Positions 45,775 to 58,597 of a DNA stretch of 64,000 nt are shown in pieces. The translations under genes were made by a program, and so were the position numbers. Position 1 is the stretch's first letter; each line of letters begins with the position of its first letter. Origin of the DNA: Epiperipatus broadwayi (Eukaryota > Onychophora > Udeonychophora > Euonychophora > Peripatidae); the NCBI GenBank assembly GCA_028023455.1, contig JAQFVV010012405.1, forward strand, positions 3,785,149 through 3,849,148. Reading direction: 5' to 3'. The notes under the pieces were generated by a model. It made no database searches. It had not been told where the DNA came from and worked only from the letters and a program-made list of their open reading frames with translations.

Positions 45775-48090
45775 AGTTATTCTTTACTAGAGGATAAAAC
45801 AAGAACAGACAGATGCTTAAACTGACATTGCCTAAAAATTGTATATTTAGCTAATACTGGCATTTCCTTCATTGTTCTTTTATGAGTATTTGTTATAAAG
45901 AGCTTTGTATTGCAGTAGATTATTTAAAGGTTGTTTTATACCCATGACATATTTGTACAGCTGCTTATACAAATTTCATAGAACTGATAATTTAATGTCA
46001 AACTTCTCTTTTTTTTTATAAATCTATGGTAACTTCTATTTCACAATCACTATTGTTATCAAATCATAAATCCTACCACAAATTTCTTTCTATAATTTGT
46101 CTAGCTATTTCTTTTTTTAATTTTTTTTCAACATCATCTTTTTAATTTCAGCTAGTTTAATGTTTGCTTTTGTCATCTTTCCTGAGATATCTTGGTTTTG
46201 ATTTTATTTACTATAGTATGCTCAATATTCATTATTTCTCAAATTTTTTTACACCCAATTCATTTACTCCTTGATTTTTGTATACATCTTCACAAATAAT
46301 TCATTTCTGATATCTCAATTTATCTTTTAAATGCTAGATCTATTTCACAGTTAATAATATCAATTTATGAACTAAAAAGAAAAAAAACAATGTGTATATT
46401 TACTATGTGAATCTACTATGATATGTTATAGTAGAAAAATTGCTAATCACAATAGAGTTCATATTTGTTATTATATCTGCAAAGATCAAAATGATCTTAA
46501 CATTGTATATATATGACAATGATATTAAGGCATAGTAGTTAGTTTATCTTATTGCAATGCATACAGCTTTAATTTCAAGAGGGTCATAACTGAACTTTAG
46601 TAAAACATTTTAGGTTTCCATAAAATTTGGAATTTCTTTTGAGGAATCTATCCAGCTAGCTATTGATAATCTGTCAGCAAATGAGTATCTAATAATTATT
46701 AAATAAAGACTAAAGATCTAGGTTAATTTGATTGGTCAGATGTAGAATGATGTGGTTTTAATCAGTTAGAGAAAGATTTACTCCAACAGATGCTAAACAT
46801 CATTGTTAACTTTTAATCTTTATATTAAACACTGATATGGATGTACAAATTAATATAACATTTCTTTGCAGATAGAATCTTAAATAATAAAGATTACTGA
46901 CAAGAAATTGGTAAAAGCTTGTAAAAAAAATCACATTTTTTTAAAGTTTAAAATCTACTAAATTGCTTGCTAGTGATTTACTTTAATAACCAAAAACTAC
47001 TGATCTGTTTAATGCTTCAAGATTGACTATACAAGAGCGATGAATGAATGTATCACATAAATATAGGCATTCTTTTTATATTCTCCATTTATGGCCTAAT
47101 TGATAATTGATTTAACCATATTTCTGAGGAAGAAAAAACACAGTTTTTTTAAATACGAAAGTCATTAGATGTTTATATTTATCACACAGGCAAGCTACTA
47201 TAAAAAATGCTGATCTATCTTCTGTACATTTTGTTTAACATAAAACCAAAATATCAAACTACCAATATTATAATTTTTAGTAATGGTTATCATATGCCAT
47301 TATTGTATCCTTTTGAGGTTTATATAAAATGATTATAAAAAATTGGTACTTATGCACATATAATACAAGTAAGTTATTACTGAATTACTTTTTTCCCAAA
47401 TATTGAATTTAAAGAAATGCAAATAAAATATAAATGTAAATGCTGTATTTCTAGACTCATATGCATGATTTCAATAGTCCACACTTTCAAATAAAAAAGG
47501 TTAGAAATTCATAAATTTGAATTTATAAATTAAATATGCATGTTTAATGTATGAATATTGTCTTGAATCATTTCTCAATAAGCAGTACATTTTATACAAG
47601 CATGCATTCAATCATGTCCACTTTTTTATAAGTGCATTATTTTATTTCTTTTTCAATTGTTTTTGAAAACTTCTTAATAAATATATTTTTAAAATTAAAT
47701 TGTATCTAAGTATTGATATACATTAAACACATATTTGAAACTATATGTTGAATTTAACTAAATTCATTATATACACAAATGCATGGATACATAACATATT
47801 CATGCATACTACCATGCATTTATGTTTTGCACATGTACATTTAAAATAATAAATTGAAAGTATGCATGGGAATTTTTATTTTAATGAATGTTTTAAAAGG
47901 GTGTATGTAAGAAATGATGTGTGTGCATGTTTTAATGAAAAAATTAGTTGTATTTTGAATAAATTCGTTTGTTTAAAAAGATCACAAATTCAAAGCCCAC
48001 TGCTGCAAACAATTTTAAGCTAATGAAGACGAGAAATATTTTACTGATATTAGAATGACAATTTATATACTTATATGAGAATTATTGTTT
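45775..48090. other. No recognisable gene
   Basis: AT-rich sequence. The 46080-46380 stretch is T-rich and might be an antisense LINE remnant; I could not confirm it. Confidence 0.45.
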
Positions 48091-48091
48091 G

Positions 48092-48430
48092 AACCCTCCA
48101 ACCCTCAGATTGTGTATACTGAGAGAAATGATGGCAAAAGAAAAATAAAGGAGGCATACTACATCATAATGGTCCACACACCATTAATAGAAAAGACATG
48201 TATTTCTCTATCTCTAAGAAGTGTTTGAGCTGATTGATCTTTTGATAAGAATTGTTTTGCATTTGAAGACTAATTTGCAAATATTAGCAAACATCAACAA
48301 CACTACAACATTTCTAATTTTTCAGCTATGAATATGAGGTTAAAAGACCTCTAAAGTGCTAAACCTGATATTTAACTACAATTTCTCTAACTTCACCAAT
48401 AAGCATTTGAAGCATAGTATAATTGCTATT
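48092..48430 (+). repeat. PLE terminal repeat (pLTR), 5' copy
   Basis: Collinear with 52736-53073 over ~340 bp (CTCCAACCCTCAGATTGTG, CCACACACCATTAATAGAAA, AAACATCAACAACACTACAA, AACTTCACCAATAAGCATTT). It includes the decayed end of the GIY-YIG reading frame, as expected when PLE units sit head-to-tail, and a hammerhead-like junction at 48322-48370. Confidence 0.85.
48322..48370 (+). ncRNA. Hammerhead-like junction in PLE pLTR
   Basis: AGCU, AUGAAUAU, stem II GAGGUU-AAAA-GACCUC (six pairs), UAAA where relatives have GAAA, AGUGCU, A, ACC. Stem II is the best of all copies; stem I is weakened. Confidence 0.45.
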
Positions 48431-48620
48431 ATGAATTTTGGCAAAGTAAATTATTTATTACAGTGTCATGAACAATCACTAGGAGACATATATTTTATGC
48501 TTGGGAATATCAATTCAAATACTCCAACAGGGACTTCAGTTCTTGTTGAAATGCAAACAATTTCATATTTTTTCTAATTTGAAAATTGATAGATCTATAT
48601 TGAACCTGATTGAAATCCAG
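48431..48620 (+). pseudogene. PLE amino-terminal coding fragment
   Basis: ILQQGLQFLLKCKQF (48505-48560) and KIDRSILNLIE correspond to FQQRLQFLQNCRQF and KINRAIYDSNR in the minus-strand PLE at 60.9 kb. The match stops near 48620 and continues at 50745. Confidence 0.75.
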
Positions 48621-50744
48621 TTCAATGGTGTTGTTATTAAACAAAAAAAAAAAAGGAAATTTATTAAGCTTTTAATTTTAATTAAACGTAGAGTTTAAAT
48701 TTGCAGTATTATTTAAAAAGAATGCGTGTATCGAAGTACACACGCGTTTATATGTAAAATGGATTTTTTAAAAATGTTTATCGATTTATTTTAAAACAGT
48801 TTTCATATACCGCCTGTTTTTAAATCCATTTGATTTAAAAACAAGCTGGCTAGCTAATTGCATTCCTGTGGCTTTTATTTTAATTATTGTAAACAATTTT
48901 GATAGCGGAGATTTGATTTTTATGTTGTTGTTTTCATTTCAATAAACCCTGGGTAGAATTCTTAGATAGATTGAGTGGGAGATTAATATTTGCTCTGCCT
49001 AAGGCGTAGAAATTGGACAACAAGTAAAGTGTTTCATGGGAAATGGAGCAATGTATAAATAGCCCCGAAAATTTGGAGTGTCAGTTAATTCATTGTTCGT
49101 TGATAGACAAGCTGTTTATCAAATGAGAATTTATATCAGCACGGACATTTAATTTCTTAAAGGACATCAGCTGTGATTAAATACTTTTGCCTGTAACAAA
49201 ATGAAAAATTCTATACTTGTTACCACCACCCAAATGGCTTGCTAACTCCACAAAAGACGGATCCCTGACTTCCAAGTTTGCTCCAGTAATGCCTTGTACA
49301 CCTAAAAGAAGCCGGAACCTCTCTACATCTACCTTGCTGCCTAAAGAACTTGAAAATGAACTTAAGTAAAAGGGCGCACTCTATGTGAACTTTGTTTTAC
49401 CGAAAGGTAACTATTTTCGTTTTTATTCTTCCCAGGGTAAATTAATTCTCATTAAATCTCCGCTCAATCTAATCATAAATATGTATTCTTAAATCAATAT
49501 AGCCTCATATTTAATATTTGCTCTAATTTCCAATATTTTGTAGTGTGTCTTGGAATCTTAGTTTTAAGATTCCAATTTGCTTTCAGTTTTGTTTATTGGA
49601 GAGTGACGAATGAGTTTTATATTTTATGCCTCGCTTTTGTAAATGCTTTAGCAGTCTTGTATATATATATTTTTATGCTTACCTGTAATTATTTAGTATT
49701 CAATAATTAATTTTATACTCTATGTTTGCCCTCTTGCTAAACCTCCAAAAATCTTTTGGCTGACGACTTTATTGTCTAATTTTCCGCAGGTGGAGATTTC
49801 ATTTCTAATATCTCTAAAAGCGGAAATTACAATTGTGTTTTTCTTTGTAATTTTATAAGTTGTCAGCAGGAAGATAAAATTTATCCTTTCTTAACTTACA
49901 GGTGAGCAATACTTTCATTCTGCTAGAGTATTTAAACTTTTGATATTTCGTACTCATGTGCACTCTCCGATAGATTTCTTTTTGTATTTATTATGTGTGC
50001 TTTAAATTTGTCAGAGCATGTACTCAGAATTTGTTTGTAAGTTTATTTTCTTAAAATGCTGGGCAGACGTAACTGTTTTTCTAATTATTTACTTGTCCCT
50101 TAGTGGGATCTTTAATTATTAAATTTAAAGTAATTTTCGCCAATCGTTTGGCTGGGATTCACCAGTTTTAATTGTTTCTTCATTTCAGTCATGTGTGTCA
50201 GTTGTTCTTGAGGTGGATCAATCACCGTTATTTTAAACATAGTAATAGGTGCAGCTCATACCGATATAAGGACATTCGAGGTCTGACCAATTTTTAGATC
50301 TCGAACAGCTCATCGGCGCTGGATTCTTTGATCTATTTCAGGGGCTGAAAGTGAAAACCAATGCTTAGGTGAATCCTCTGCTGAATGAAATTTGCTTCCT
50401 CCCTTTTAAATTTGTTTATTAGAAGATCAGTCAGTCTATCATAGCTTTGCCTTTAGTATGTCTGGTACACGCCCGAGTTAACCCCCATCTATTGTGTCAT
50501 AAACTTATATTTAATAATTTATTTTCTCATAATAAAATTTATGAAATATGTTTAAACTTAATTTGGCTGACATTTGTCTTTATGCTTTTGTCTCAATTGT
50601 CTAAACAATTTAAGATCTCTTGTTTTTCCCTGAGTCTAGTCGGCGCAAACCATCATCATCATCTATTCTGATCACAGTAAACAAATTTTCCAGACACATA
50701 GTGGTCTGGTGGCGCCCTCTGTTTCAGAATAGATTGAGTATCCA
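48621..50744 (+). other. ~2.1-kb insertion in the PLE with promoter-like and splice-like signals
   Basis: Less AT-rich than its surroundings. TATAAATAG (49054-49062) is followed 29 nt later by the initiator-like TCAGTT (49081-49086). A 54-codon open frame at 49205-49369 (PPPKWLANSTKDGSLTSKF, then CTPKRSRNLSTSTLLPKELE) has balanced composition but no known family. GTAACT follows CCGAAAG at 49406; pyrimidine-AG sites occur at 49434, 49790 and 49902. ATCCAGT lies at both junctions, a possible short duplication. It could be an LTR or another mobile element, or a captured gene fragment. Confidence 0.45.
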
Positions 50745-52735
50745 GTATAATATATAATCATGATAAAATTGCACAACAGCTGCGCAAGCAGCTTCTCACC
50801 TTTATTATCAAAGGTTGTAAGACAGTGGTAAAAAAGAATAAGAAAAGATGGTGGAAAATAACTGCAAATAAAATAATTCCTCAGTGGATCAACAGTAGAT
50901 ATGACATCACAGAAAAAATAATATGGTTAGATTTGAATGCAAAATAACTTTTTTTGTGAAAAAATGAAATATCGACATTACAAACATGAAAAGGAAAACT
51001 TATGTAAATTGAGCAACTGCCACTCTCCAGCTGAAGTAAAAACTGTTCTAGCATTGGGACTTAAATTTGTTGAGGGACCGTGGAAGCTCCCAAGATTAGA
51101 ATTGCTATCGGATATGGAATCTAGTCTATTAAACAATCCATGCAGAAAAAAATTATCTCTTATATAATGAACAAAATTAGACACAAATAGAGGAATGCAG
51201 ATTTCAATTGCTGGAGTACTAGCATTAAAAATACAAAGCAGTTTTTTGAAATCAACAAGATTACATGTGTTAAAGAAGATATGGGGCACAGATTTGTGCT
51301 AATGGATACTAAAGAGTACGAGAATAAAATGACTGCTCAAATTAGAAACTTAGAATTTGAATTTGTCGAAAGTTTTAACAATAGACTCGATAGAGAGAAA
51401 TTCATTACTTCAATCCTATGAGCTTATAAAGATACTGGTATTTCTAAAACAGAGTACTCCTGCATATATTCATCTGCTACCATGCCACCTAGGATATTTG
51501 CTGGTGTACCACTGAGACTTATGTTGGACTTTGGGGGCATGCATTACTTCAAGATAGCAAAGCTTGTAAACCAGTGGTTAGTGGATTTGGTGGGCTTTGG
51601 TGAATACACAATCAAGTCAACTTTTGAGTTTGTTGAGAAAATTGGTAGAATAGAAGTTGACCATGATTTTGAAATTGCAGCATTGTATGTAAAAGAACTG
51701 TATGGATCCATAAACAGGAAGTGTTCAATAGACATAGTGGGCAATGAATTATTAAAGATTCATTGCCTGGCTGGATGTATGAATTTTATACTGGCCTTCC
51801 TAGCTTGGCTAGACAATCACATTTTCACAGTTTTTGAAGGGAAATGGTATGGCATGAAAAACAGTTGGCCTATAGGTTTTCTTTTAAGTGGAATACTTTC
51901 AGGTATTTTCTTGAACTATTTCGAAAAACAAATTGTGCCTAAATACCATGATCAGATTCCTGGTCTTATATACACTTGATCTGTGGATGACATGCTTGTC
52001 ACAGCCCAGAGATGCACAATCATATGCACTCAAAACAACATGCAGCTAATGAAAAATTAACCCTTAACACTACATGGGAGAATGAAGTGCAAGAACTGAA
52101 ATACCTGTATTTGCTAATACAAAGGGAAGCAGCATGTCTTGATTATTGAATGATCATCAAACCACTTGAAGTGAGAGGCTACACATACCCAAGCTCTAAC
52201 TTACTTAATTTGCACAAGTTTGCAGGTGATAATGTATTCTTATATAGAAATCAGCAATTGTGTAAATTTGAAACAGATAAGAAGGCCAACATTTAAAGTT
52301 ACATCAAAGTCCTATTAAATGTGGGCTTCAAACACAGAACTATACTCAAAAAGATTGAACAGTTTTATAAAATATTAACTACTAATCATTTAACAGAAAA
52401 CAAATCACAAATAATGATTTCATACATCCCTAGAGTAACTAAACAACTCGTAAAAACTTTGTCAAAAGAATTTAAGGGTAGTTTTCATAAACCCCCCAAC
52501 ACAGATAGACTAATTAATAATTCCAAAGACAAAAGTGATCCTATCCTGATACCTCAAGTTGTGTACAAGATCTTGTGCCTGCTCGTAGGCTGCAGCCCAT
52601 GTATTATGGTGAAATGAAAGCCACTGTTAATAACAGAGCTACTCAGCATATGTATCCATACAAGAGAGCTCAAAATAATAGCGACAACACTTCCAATATT
52701 CTTAGAACATGAAAAAGCAGCTGGTCACAAATTTT
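50745..52735 (+). pseudogene. Penelope-like element: RT and GIY-YIG, broken
   Basis: After KQLLTFIIKGCKTVVKKNKK (50780-50840), the N-terminal domain (50937-51160, LGLKFVEGPWKLPRLELLSD) is followed by RT parts: MDTKEYENKMTAQIRNLE, then 51482-51979 with VPLRLMLDFGGMHYF, VKELYGSINRK and KNSWPIGFLLSGILS. The catalytic box reads SVDDM just after a stop (51978-51980), where YxDD is expected. The linker frame 52321-52617 ends in VVYKILCLLVGC, the first half of GIY-YIG. The second half (YYGEMKATV) lies in another frame. Numerous stops; non-functional. The order N-RT-GIY-YIG is diagnostic of PLEs. Confidence 0.88.
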
Positions 52736-53073
52736 AACTCTCCAACCCTCAGATTGTGGGTACTGAGAGAAATGACTGCAAAAGAAAAATATAGAAGGTG
52801 TACTACATCATAAATGATCCACACACCATTAATAGAAAAGACACGTGTTTCTCTATCTCTAAAAAATGGTCAAGCTGATTGATCTTTTGATAGTAAAATG
52901 TTTTGCATATGAAGATTAATTTGCATATATTAGAAAACATCAACAACACTACAATGTTTCTAATTCTTTGGCAATGAATATGAGGTTAAAAGACCCCGAA
53001 AGTGCTAAGCCTGATATTTAACTACAATTTTTCTAACTTCACCAATAAGCATTTAAAATGCAGTATAATTGCT
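52736..53073 (+). repeat. PLE terminal repeat (pLTR), 3' copy
   Basis: Partner of 48092-48430. Its first ~140 nt encode the decayed end of GIY-YIG (IVGTERNDCKRKI, NRKDTCFSISKKW), aligned with TKRNDIERKI and NRRDTCFAISKKW of the other PLE. Confidence 0.87.
52969..53013 (+). ncRNA. Hammerhead-like junction in PLE pLTR
   Basis: GGC, A, AUGAAUAU, GAGGUUAAAAGACCCC, GAAA, GUGCU, A, AGCC: stem I GGC/GCC, stem II GGUU/GACC, GAAA, minimal stem III. Confidence 0.5.
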
Positions 53074-53364
53074 ATAATTTATTATTTAAAATTTACATAA
53101 ATTCTGCTAAAATAAAAAAAAACTTTCTGTTTATACCATGTGCTATTTTAACAGTTATGTGACCCCAACAAAAGGCTATAAAAGGGCTAGTTTCACTGAA
53201 TGGTTAGAAAATATATTAAATTTTAACTGATTAATATAATGTAAAATATATAGCATGTAAGAGTAAGAATTTATTGAACAGATTCCCTTTGACCCAAGAT
53301 ATTCGCATTTGGAAATGAAATTGCCTATAAAAATGAAAAGAAAAAAAAAACTTATCTAAAATAT

Positions 53365-53645
53365 ACACAGAGGCTAAACTCTCCATACAGAAGTGTCACT
53401 AGTGTAAGCCAGAATAACTAATGGATGCAAGAAGGTTTTTGTATAAAATCCCTATCTAGTGCCTACTCATCTAATATCCCCAGACTAATTTACAGCTTGT
53501 GGCTTTCATCAGTGAGAAGCTTTGGATCTGAGAGCACTGCACTTAGAAGATAGGGATTTTATGCAAAAAAAAAACACTTTGCATCCATAGATTACTCTGG
53601 CTTGCACTGGTGGCGCTACTATACGGAGAGTTTAGCTTCTGTGTA
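53365..53645. repeat. Palindrome, hammerhead family 1, copy b
   Basis: ACACAGAGGCTAAACTCTCC is inverted at 53626-53645. The inner arms AAAATCCCTATCT also pair. It shares order and sequence with 878-1154, plus the GTGTAAGCATAAGAAATGG flank at 53653. Confidence 0.85.
53476..53521 (-). ncRNA. Hammerhead motif, decayed
   Basis: Minus strand CUGAUGA (53512-53506), stem II AGC-CACAA-GCU, then GUAAA in place of GAAA, AUUAGUC and UGGGGA, which pairs with UUCUCA through two G-U pairs. The GAAA change probably kills activity. Confidence 0.5.
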
Positions 53646-53699
53646 AACAGCTTGTGTAAGCATAAGAAATGGTGATCATGTGATGTTTAGTGGTTTATC

Positions 53700-54599
53700 T
53701 AAAATATCTTGGAACTCTATACTCTAAGCAAAATTTATTTTACTAATTCTGCATTTTACCTAAATTTAACCTAAATTTACGATCTTACTTCTAAACTTGT
53801 CAACTCTAACAATCCTAAATAAAGTGAAATTAGTATTAATCAAAATAAATGGTTATATCAATGGCTCTATAAAAAACAAACAGTTTAAACTCTTAAAATT
53901 GGAAAAATTGTTTGAAAAACTTTAATTACTTAATAAATAGTTGTTAAGTTATAGTTTTGTCTAAAGTAAATATATTATCTGTGCTTACATTGAACAAAAA
54001 AAAATTCTGAATAAAAATTATTAATCTTTTATATTTGTCTACTTATTTATAAAATGCTTATTCACATTGTGTATATCAAATTAATCATCTTTTTATTTGT
54101 GTTAAATTATTCATCTTTTCTAGAAAAATGTTCAAGGTGCATTGTCAAAATATCTGCAGTTCTATAAACTCTCTAAGGAATGGATTTTCATAATGTGTAC
54201 CAGAAAAGTGTATTAATCATCATTGCAAATTCTATTCTACTTTTTTTGGAGTTAATTTTAATAGGCATTAAGGTCAGTGCTTTTTGGAAGCTGTAATTTC
54301 TAAGGTTTCTCTGCAATCCTTTCACATGTATAAATGTACTATTTTTTTTTATTTTGAATAATCCATTTATTAAGTTATGCATATTTTTTTTTGCTTTCTT
54401 GAAAATTAAATAAATAAATAAATGTACCGGATAAAAGAATGCTTAAGGAAAAAAAGATGTGGTTAACAAATATTAATATATTGTAATGGAATGGGGTATC
54501 AAAAAGATGTGAAGCTGAGGTGATAGAAAAATCATCATCATACTCAGTCAATTCAAAATGAAATATTTACAAAAAAAATAATAAAGTAAGATAGTGATA
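53700..54599. other. No recognisable gene
   Basis: AT-rich sequence; nothing identified. Confidence 0.5.
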
Positions 54600-56200
54600 T
54601 TAAAGAAATATTTAATAATCTAAAGTATTTATTATTAAAGTAATATTTAATAACAAAAAAATATATATAAGTAATGTTATATATTTCAAGAAAGTATGAG
54701 ACCAAAAAAGATTTCTCTGAGAACAGCCAGCTACATCAGTCCTCAGAGCAACAATAATAACCAGCAACCAGCATTATAATAGTCAATGTAAGTATGAGTA
54801 ATACTTAAACTAAACATTCATCATCATGAATGATCAAAAATGCAATAAATCAATACAATAAATCAACCGTCCATCTTATGGCTGATTGGAAATGGGTCTT
54901 CTGTAGACCAGGCTAACTATTGAGACTTTGCCAGCTTGGGCAATTATTTAACCATTAATTTGAAACTACAAACTAAGTGATCATCCATCAGAATCTATAA
55001 TTATAAAAAAAATCAGACAGACAATAATTCTGGAACATTAAATTATACTGATCATCATCAATGCTCTGACCACTTGTACTGGCCAATTATATAATTAGCT
55101 TCTAATAAGACAACTAAAATAAAATATAGTGCATGGGCTGTAAAGTGTATTCTCTTTTGCACCAACCAAGATGATGATTGATCATCTCTGGATGTCTGAA
55201 AGCACTAAAATATCTCCATTTATATATTCAGTCCATGCTCAAATCTAGCACAGAGAACATAAGCTCTATTACCATATGTGACTAAGAGATGATGGAATAC
55301 AATTTTTAACAATTGAATAAGTTTATTAGATAATAATAAAAGAAATGAAATTGAGGTCTCTAAAAATAAAGCTACACATATATAATTCTTCTGATTTTGA
55401 GTAATATACATAATAATAAAAGTCATCATATTGTGATTCACAAGATTAAAATACAAATTTCAAGTTATTTCATTAATACATTACTTCTCAATAGATTTCT
55501 ATAAATGTGTACATATATCTGTACACAGACAAGTGTTTTATAATATACAATGAAAACATTTCAATTGACAGTTAACAAAATTTAAAATTGACTAAAATTT
55601 TTCATATATGTTCTATTTAACATGGATTGATCTATATATGCACATATGCATGTGTGTACATGTAATTTCTGAACACATTTGACTTGTTACAAAATAATTA
55701 TCAAAAATCTTAAGTTATATAAAAATGTTATATAAAAATGCAATAAATAATTAAAGTTTCAGTTAAATGATTTACATTTTACATACTATGTTTATTGAAA
55801 CACACACTTAATTTGCACAGACATGCCTTACATTAATGTATTTACATAACATTTGTATTTATCACAATAAAATTATTAAAGATTATTTTCACAATTTAAT
55901 TCTCTTTGCTGAATATAGTCTTTTTTTTAAATAAGTACTATCAAACTTTTGACAGTTTGTTGATTAATTATCAAAACATTTTAAAATGTATCTTTTTTTA
56001 AAAATAAAATAAAATAAAAATCAGTCTTTATCTGATTATTATAAAAATCTGTTTTTAGATTTTTTTTTTTTAGAAAAAAAAAAAGATGGTCAAGGAATTA
56101 ATTCTTGAATTTTTGATTTTAATTCAATGCAAGCAAACTTTACTTATCATCTTTTAAAATATATAGATTTTTGAATGACTTAAAAAATAATATTGTTTTA
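54600..56200 (+). repeat. Unknown dispersed repeat, copy 2
   Basis: Collinear with 33050-34900. Here it is not flanked by visible hAT ends, so it is an element or segment in its own right. Confidence 0.75.
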
Positions 56201-56310
56201 TATATATGTCTATTTTTAAATGAATTCTTTAAAAAACAATTCTCTCTTGTAGATACGTTTATTGGTGCTTTTCTGCATATAAACACAGCAGCATATATAT
56301 AACTATTTCA

Positions 56311-56613
56311 TCAACTAATGGTTTCTCTTGATGGAGACCAGTCCAGGAAAGTCATAATCAGGAAGTTATAATCCAGGTAATTTTTAGTATCTGGAAAGTA
56401 TAATTCAGATATGGTAGTTGGCATATCTGTATCAATTTCTTCAAGCTTTCTCTTGGTAAACTTGGTTTTTGGTCGATTAGTAAAATATAATATCAGGTAA
56501 GTTGGTCTGCAGTGATCTCTTTTCTGTCTGGTATTGATGAGCTTTAGCCAGCAAACTATTTTGTCCATATTTGTAGCTATGAATTTTACCACCGGAAGAT
56601 GACCCATTTTCAC
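56311..56613 (-). CDS. Unrecognised 100-codon open frame
   Basis: A frame beginning MKMGHLPVVKFIATNMDKIV, with WLKLINTRQKRDHCRPTYL in the middle, then RPKTKFTKRKLEE and an acidic/Tyr-rich end. It is longer than most chance frames here and less Lys/Asn/Ile-biased, so it may be a coding remnant. I recognise no family, signal peptide or membrane segment. Confidence 0.25.
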   Translation of the reverse strand: MKMGHLPVVKFIATNMDKIVCWLKLINTRQKRDHCRPTYLILYFTNRPKTKFTKRKLEEIDTDMPTTISELYFPDTKNYLDYNFLIMTFLDWSPSRETIS

Positions 56614-56699
56614 CAGTCAATTCAAAGTCCACTATCATGAATCAATAGACTTCTGGATCTACTGTCATGACTTCAGCTATATCTCATGAGATCTCTGTA

Positions 56700-56955
56700 T
56701 AAATCTACCAGCCATCTCTCTGGCCAGCTAAAACTAACTGCTGCAAACTTCAAGAAGCTGCAACAAAATATTATAAGAAACTTTGTAGCTGACCAACTCT
56801 TAAAAAATAACTATCTAGACTTTGCAGTTGGCCAATTTGGCCAGCTATTTCTTAAAATATTAAATCCAGACTCTTCTGGCCAGCTCTTACAAAAACTATA
56901 AGTCAAAATTTGCAGCTGGCCTATTTGGCCACTGCTTACAAAAAGTGCAAGCAAA
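56700..56955 (+). repeat. Degenerate tandem repeat around CTGGCCAGCT
   Basis: Three to four diverged copies of an ~80-bp pattern: (T)TTGCAG(C/T)TGGCC, AATTTGGCCAGCT, then a CTTA(C/A)AAAA run. Confidence 0.5.
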
Positions 56956-56959
56956 ACTG

Positions 56960-58595
56960 AACTGATATTGTTATCAGACCTTTTATAGAATCATCTGAGG
57001 TGACAACATCTTATCTCTCTTGATTGGAAACAATTTAGCTATATTTGGAACTCTTATTAAAGATTTTTAAAAATAGATAACAGAAGTAAAATCTTGAAAA
57101 TTAATTCAAAATGGGTGAATGTTAAAATTTTACTTTTATAAATTATGGTTGCTAAAACTCTGAGAATACCTTGATTAACAGCTGTAATAAATTTTGATCT
57201 TTTCTTGCCTTTATTGCATAACAATATTTGATGGGATGAAACTTTATTTAGTAAATGAATAACAGAAAGATTACCTTCTGAATATTTCTATCATACTCAT
57301 TACTTTTTTTGAAGATGCATACTCCCAAGGACTTATGATCATTATAGACCATACTTATTATATATCCATTAAAATGTTTTAAAATTAAAATATTTTTAGC
57401 AATATTGATATTTTACTTGACTTTCTGTGTATTTAAAATGATTTACTTTTGAACTACTTAAATTTTCTAATATTTAGATTTTATCTTTTTTGCTTTTGAT
57501 GTTCTCCAAGGCGATCATTTGAAATCCTATGCACTGTTTGATAGGAATGCTTTTAGTTATGATTGTTATCTTAAGATCTGATAGGTACTCTGAAATAATG
57601 TTAATTATTAAATGTTATTATCTCTTTTCTAACTTAAATATATATGATTATTTCACAGAAATATATGTTTTGGACTCATGTATATGTGCACATAAATTTA
57701 CACACACTTATATTTTCTTATAGTAAAACAATGTTTAAACTGCTTAAAACAATTTTTTTCATCTTGAGGAAGATTCAGCATTTGTTATATTTTCATTAAA
57801 TCCTAAACTTGGAATTTAATCTCATAGATTTTCTTCATCTAAAGCATCAAATGGAACAAATGAAGATTTTGAAAAAATAAAAATAAAATAAAATAGAAGT
57901 GGATAATCTCTAGTCTAATGAATGACTAATAAAAATTATTATTATACTTTCATGAAGTGATTTGCATCAAAGTTGTGAGAACAGTAAGTTTGACACCTAT
58001 TAAATAAATTGTAGTAATTGGCTATATAAATATACTGAACAATGATAAATATATGTGTAAAATATTGTAGACTCGGCCGACTGATGAGTGTTGGTTCAGC
58101 ATAAAATGTGCAACATGGGGATCACATCTTTTTCACATGTCTTTGGTCATATGTTTGTAATTACATTTATCCACAAGGTGTTAAAAGCAGATAGAAAGAA
58201 CAGTCCCTATCTTGCATGAGAGTGGTGTATTGAAAATTATATTACAGAAATATTATCATTAAGTGATTATCATTAAGTGAAAGTAACTCTGAATGATGTA
58301 TTTTTATATCTCTTATTGTATAATATTTTTATTATACTAAGTTCAAATATTATATTTTTATATATATTGTTAATGAAATAATTTGTTTTATATCGGATTT
58401 TTCTTTACTTGCAATACATTTATTGAACTTAATCATTTTAATATCTGTACTATATAAAGAATCTTAACTGGATTTTTCTAGCAATGATAATTAATTACAT
58501 AATAATATTATTTTATATTGATTGAATCTAATTATGGTGTTATTTTTATGAGTACTATGTGCATTACATTACATTAGATAGAGTGGATAAACATT
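56960..58595. other. No recognisable gene
   Basis: AT-rich sequence; nothing identified. Confidence 0.5.
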
Positions 58596-58597
58596 TT

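Noticed and set aside
48966-48976. ATAGATTGAGT repeated at 50729-50739 as an element boundary
   Set aside because: Exact 11-bp match, but the sequences inside do not form recognisable termini; the PLE alignment puts the junctions elsewhere.
48621-50744. Solo LTR of a gypsy element
   Set aside because: Promoter signals fit, but at ~2.1 kb it is long, TG...CA ends are not at the junctions, and no second LTR is visible; left open as unknown.
58085-58130. CTGATGA at 58091 as another hammerhead
   Set aside because: Some stem II pairing exists, but GAAA is AAAA and no stem I partner or NUH triplet follows.
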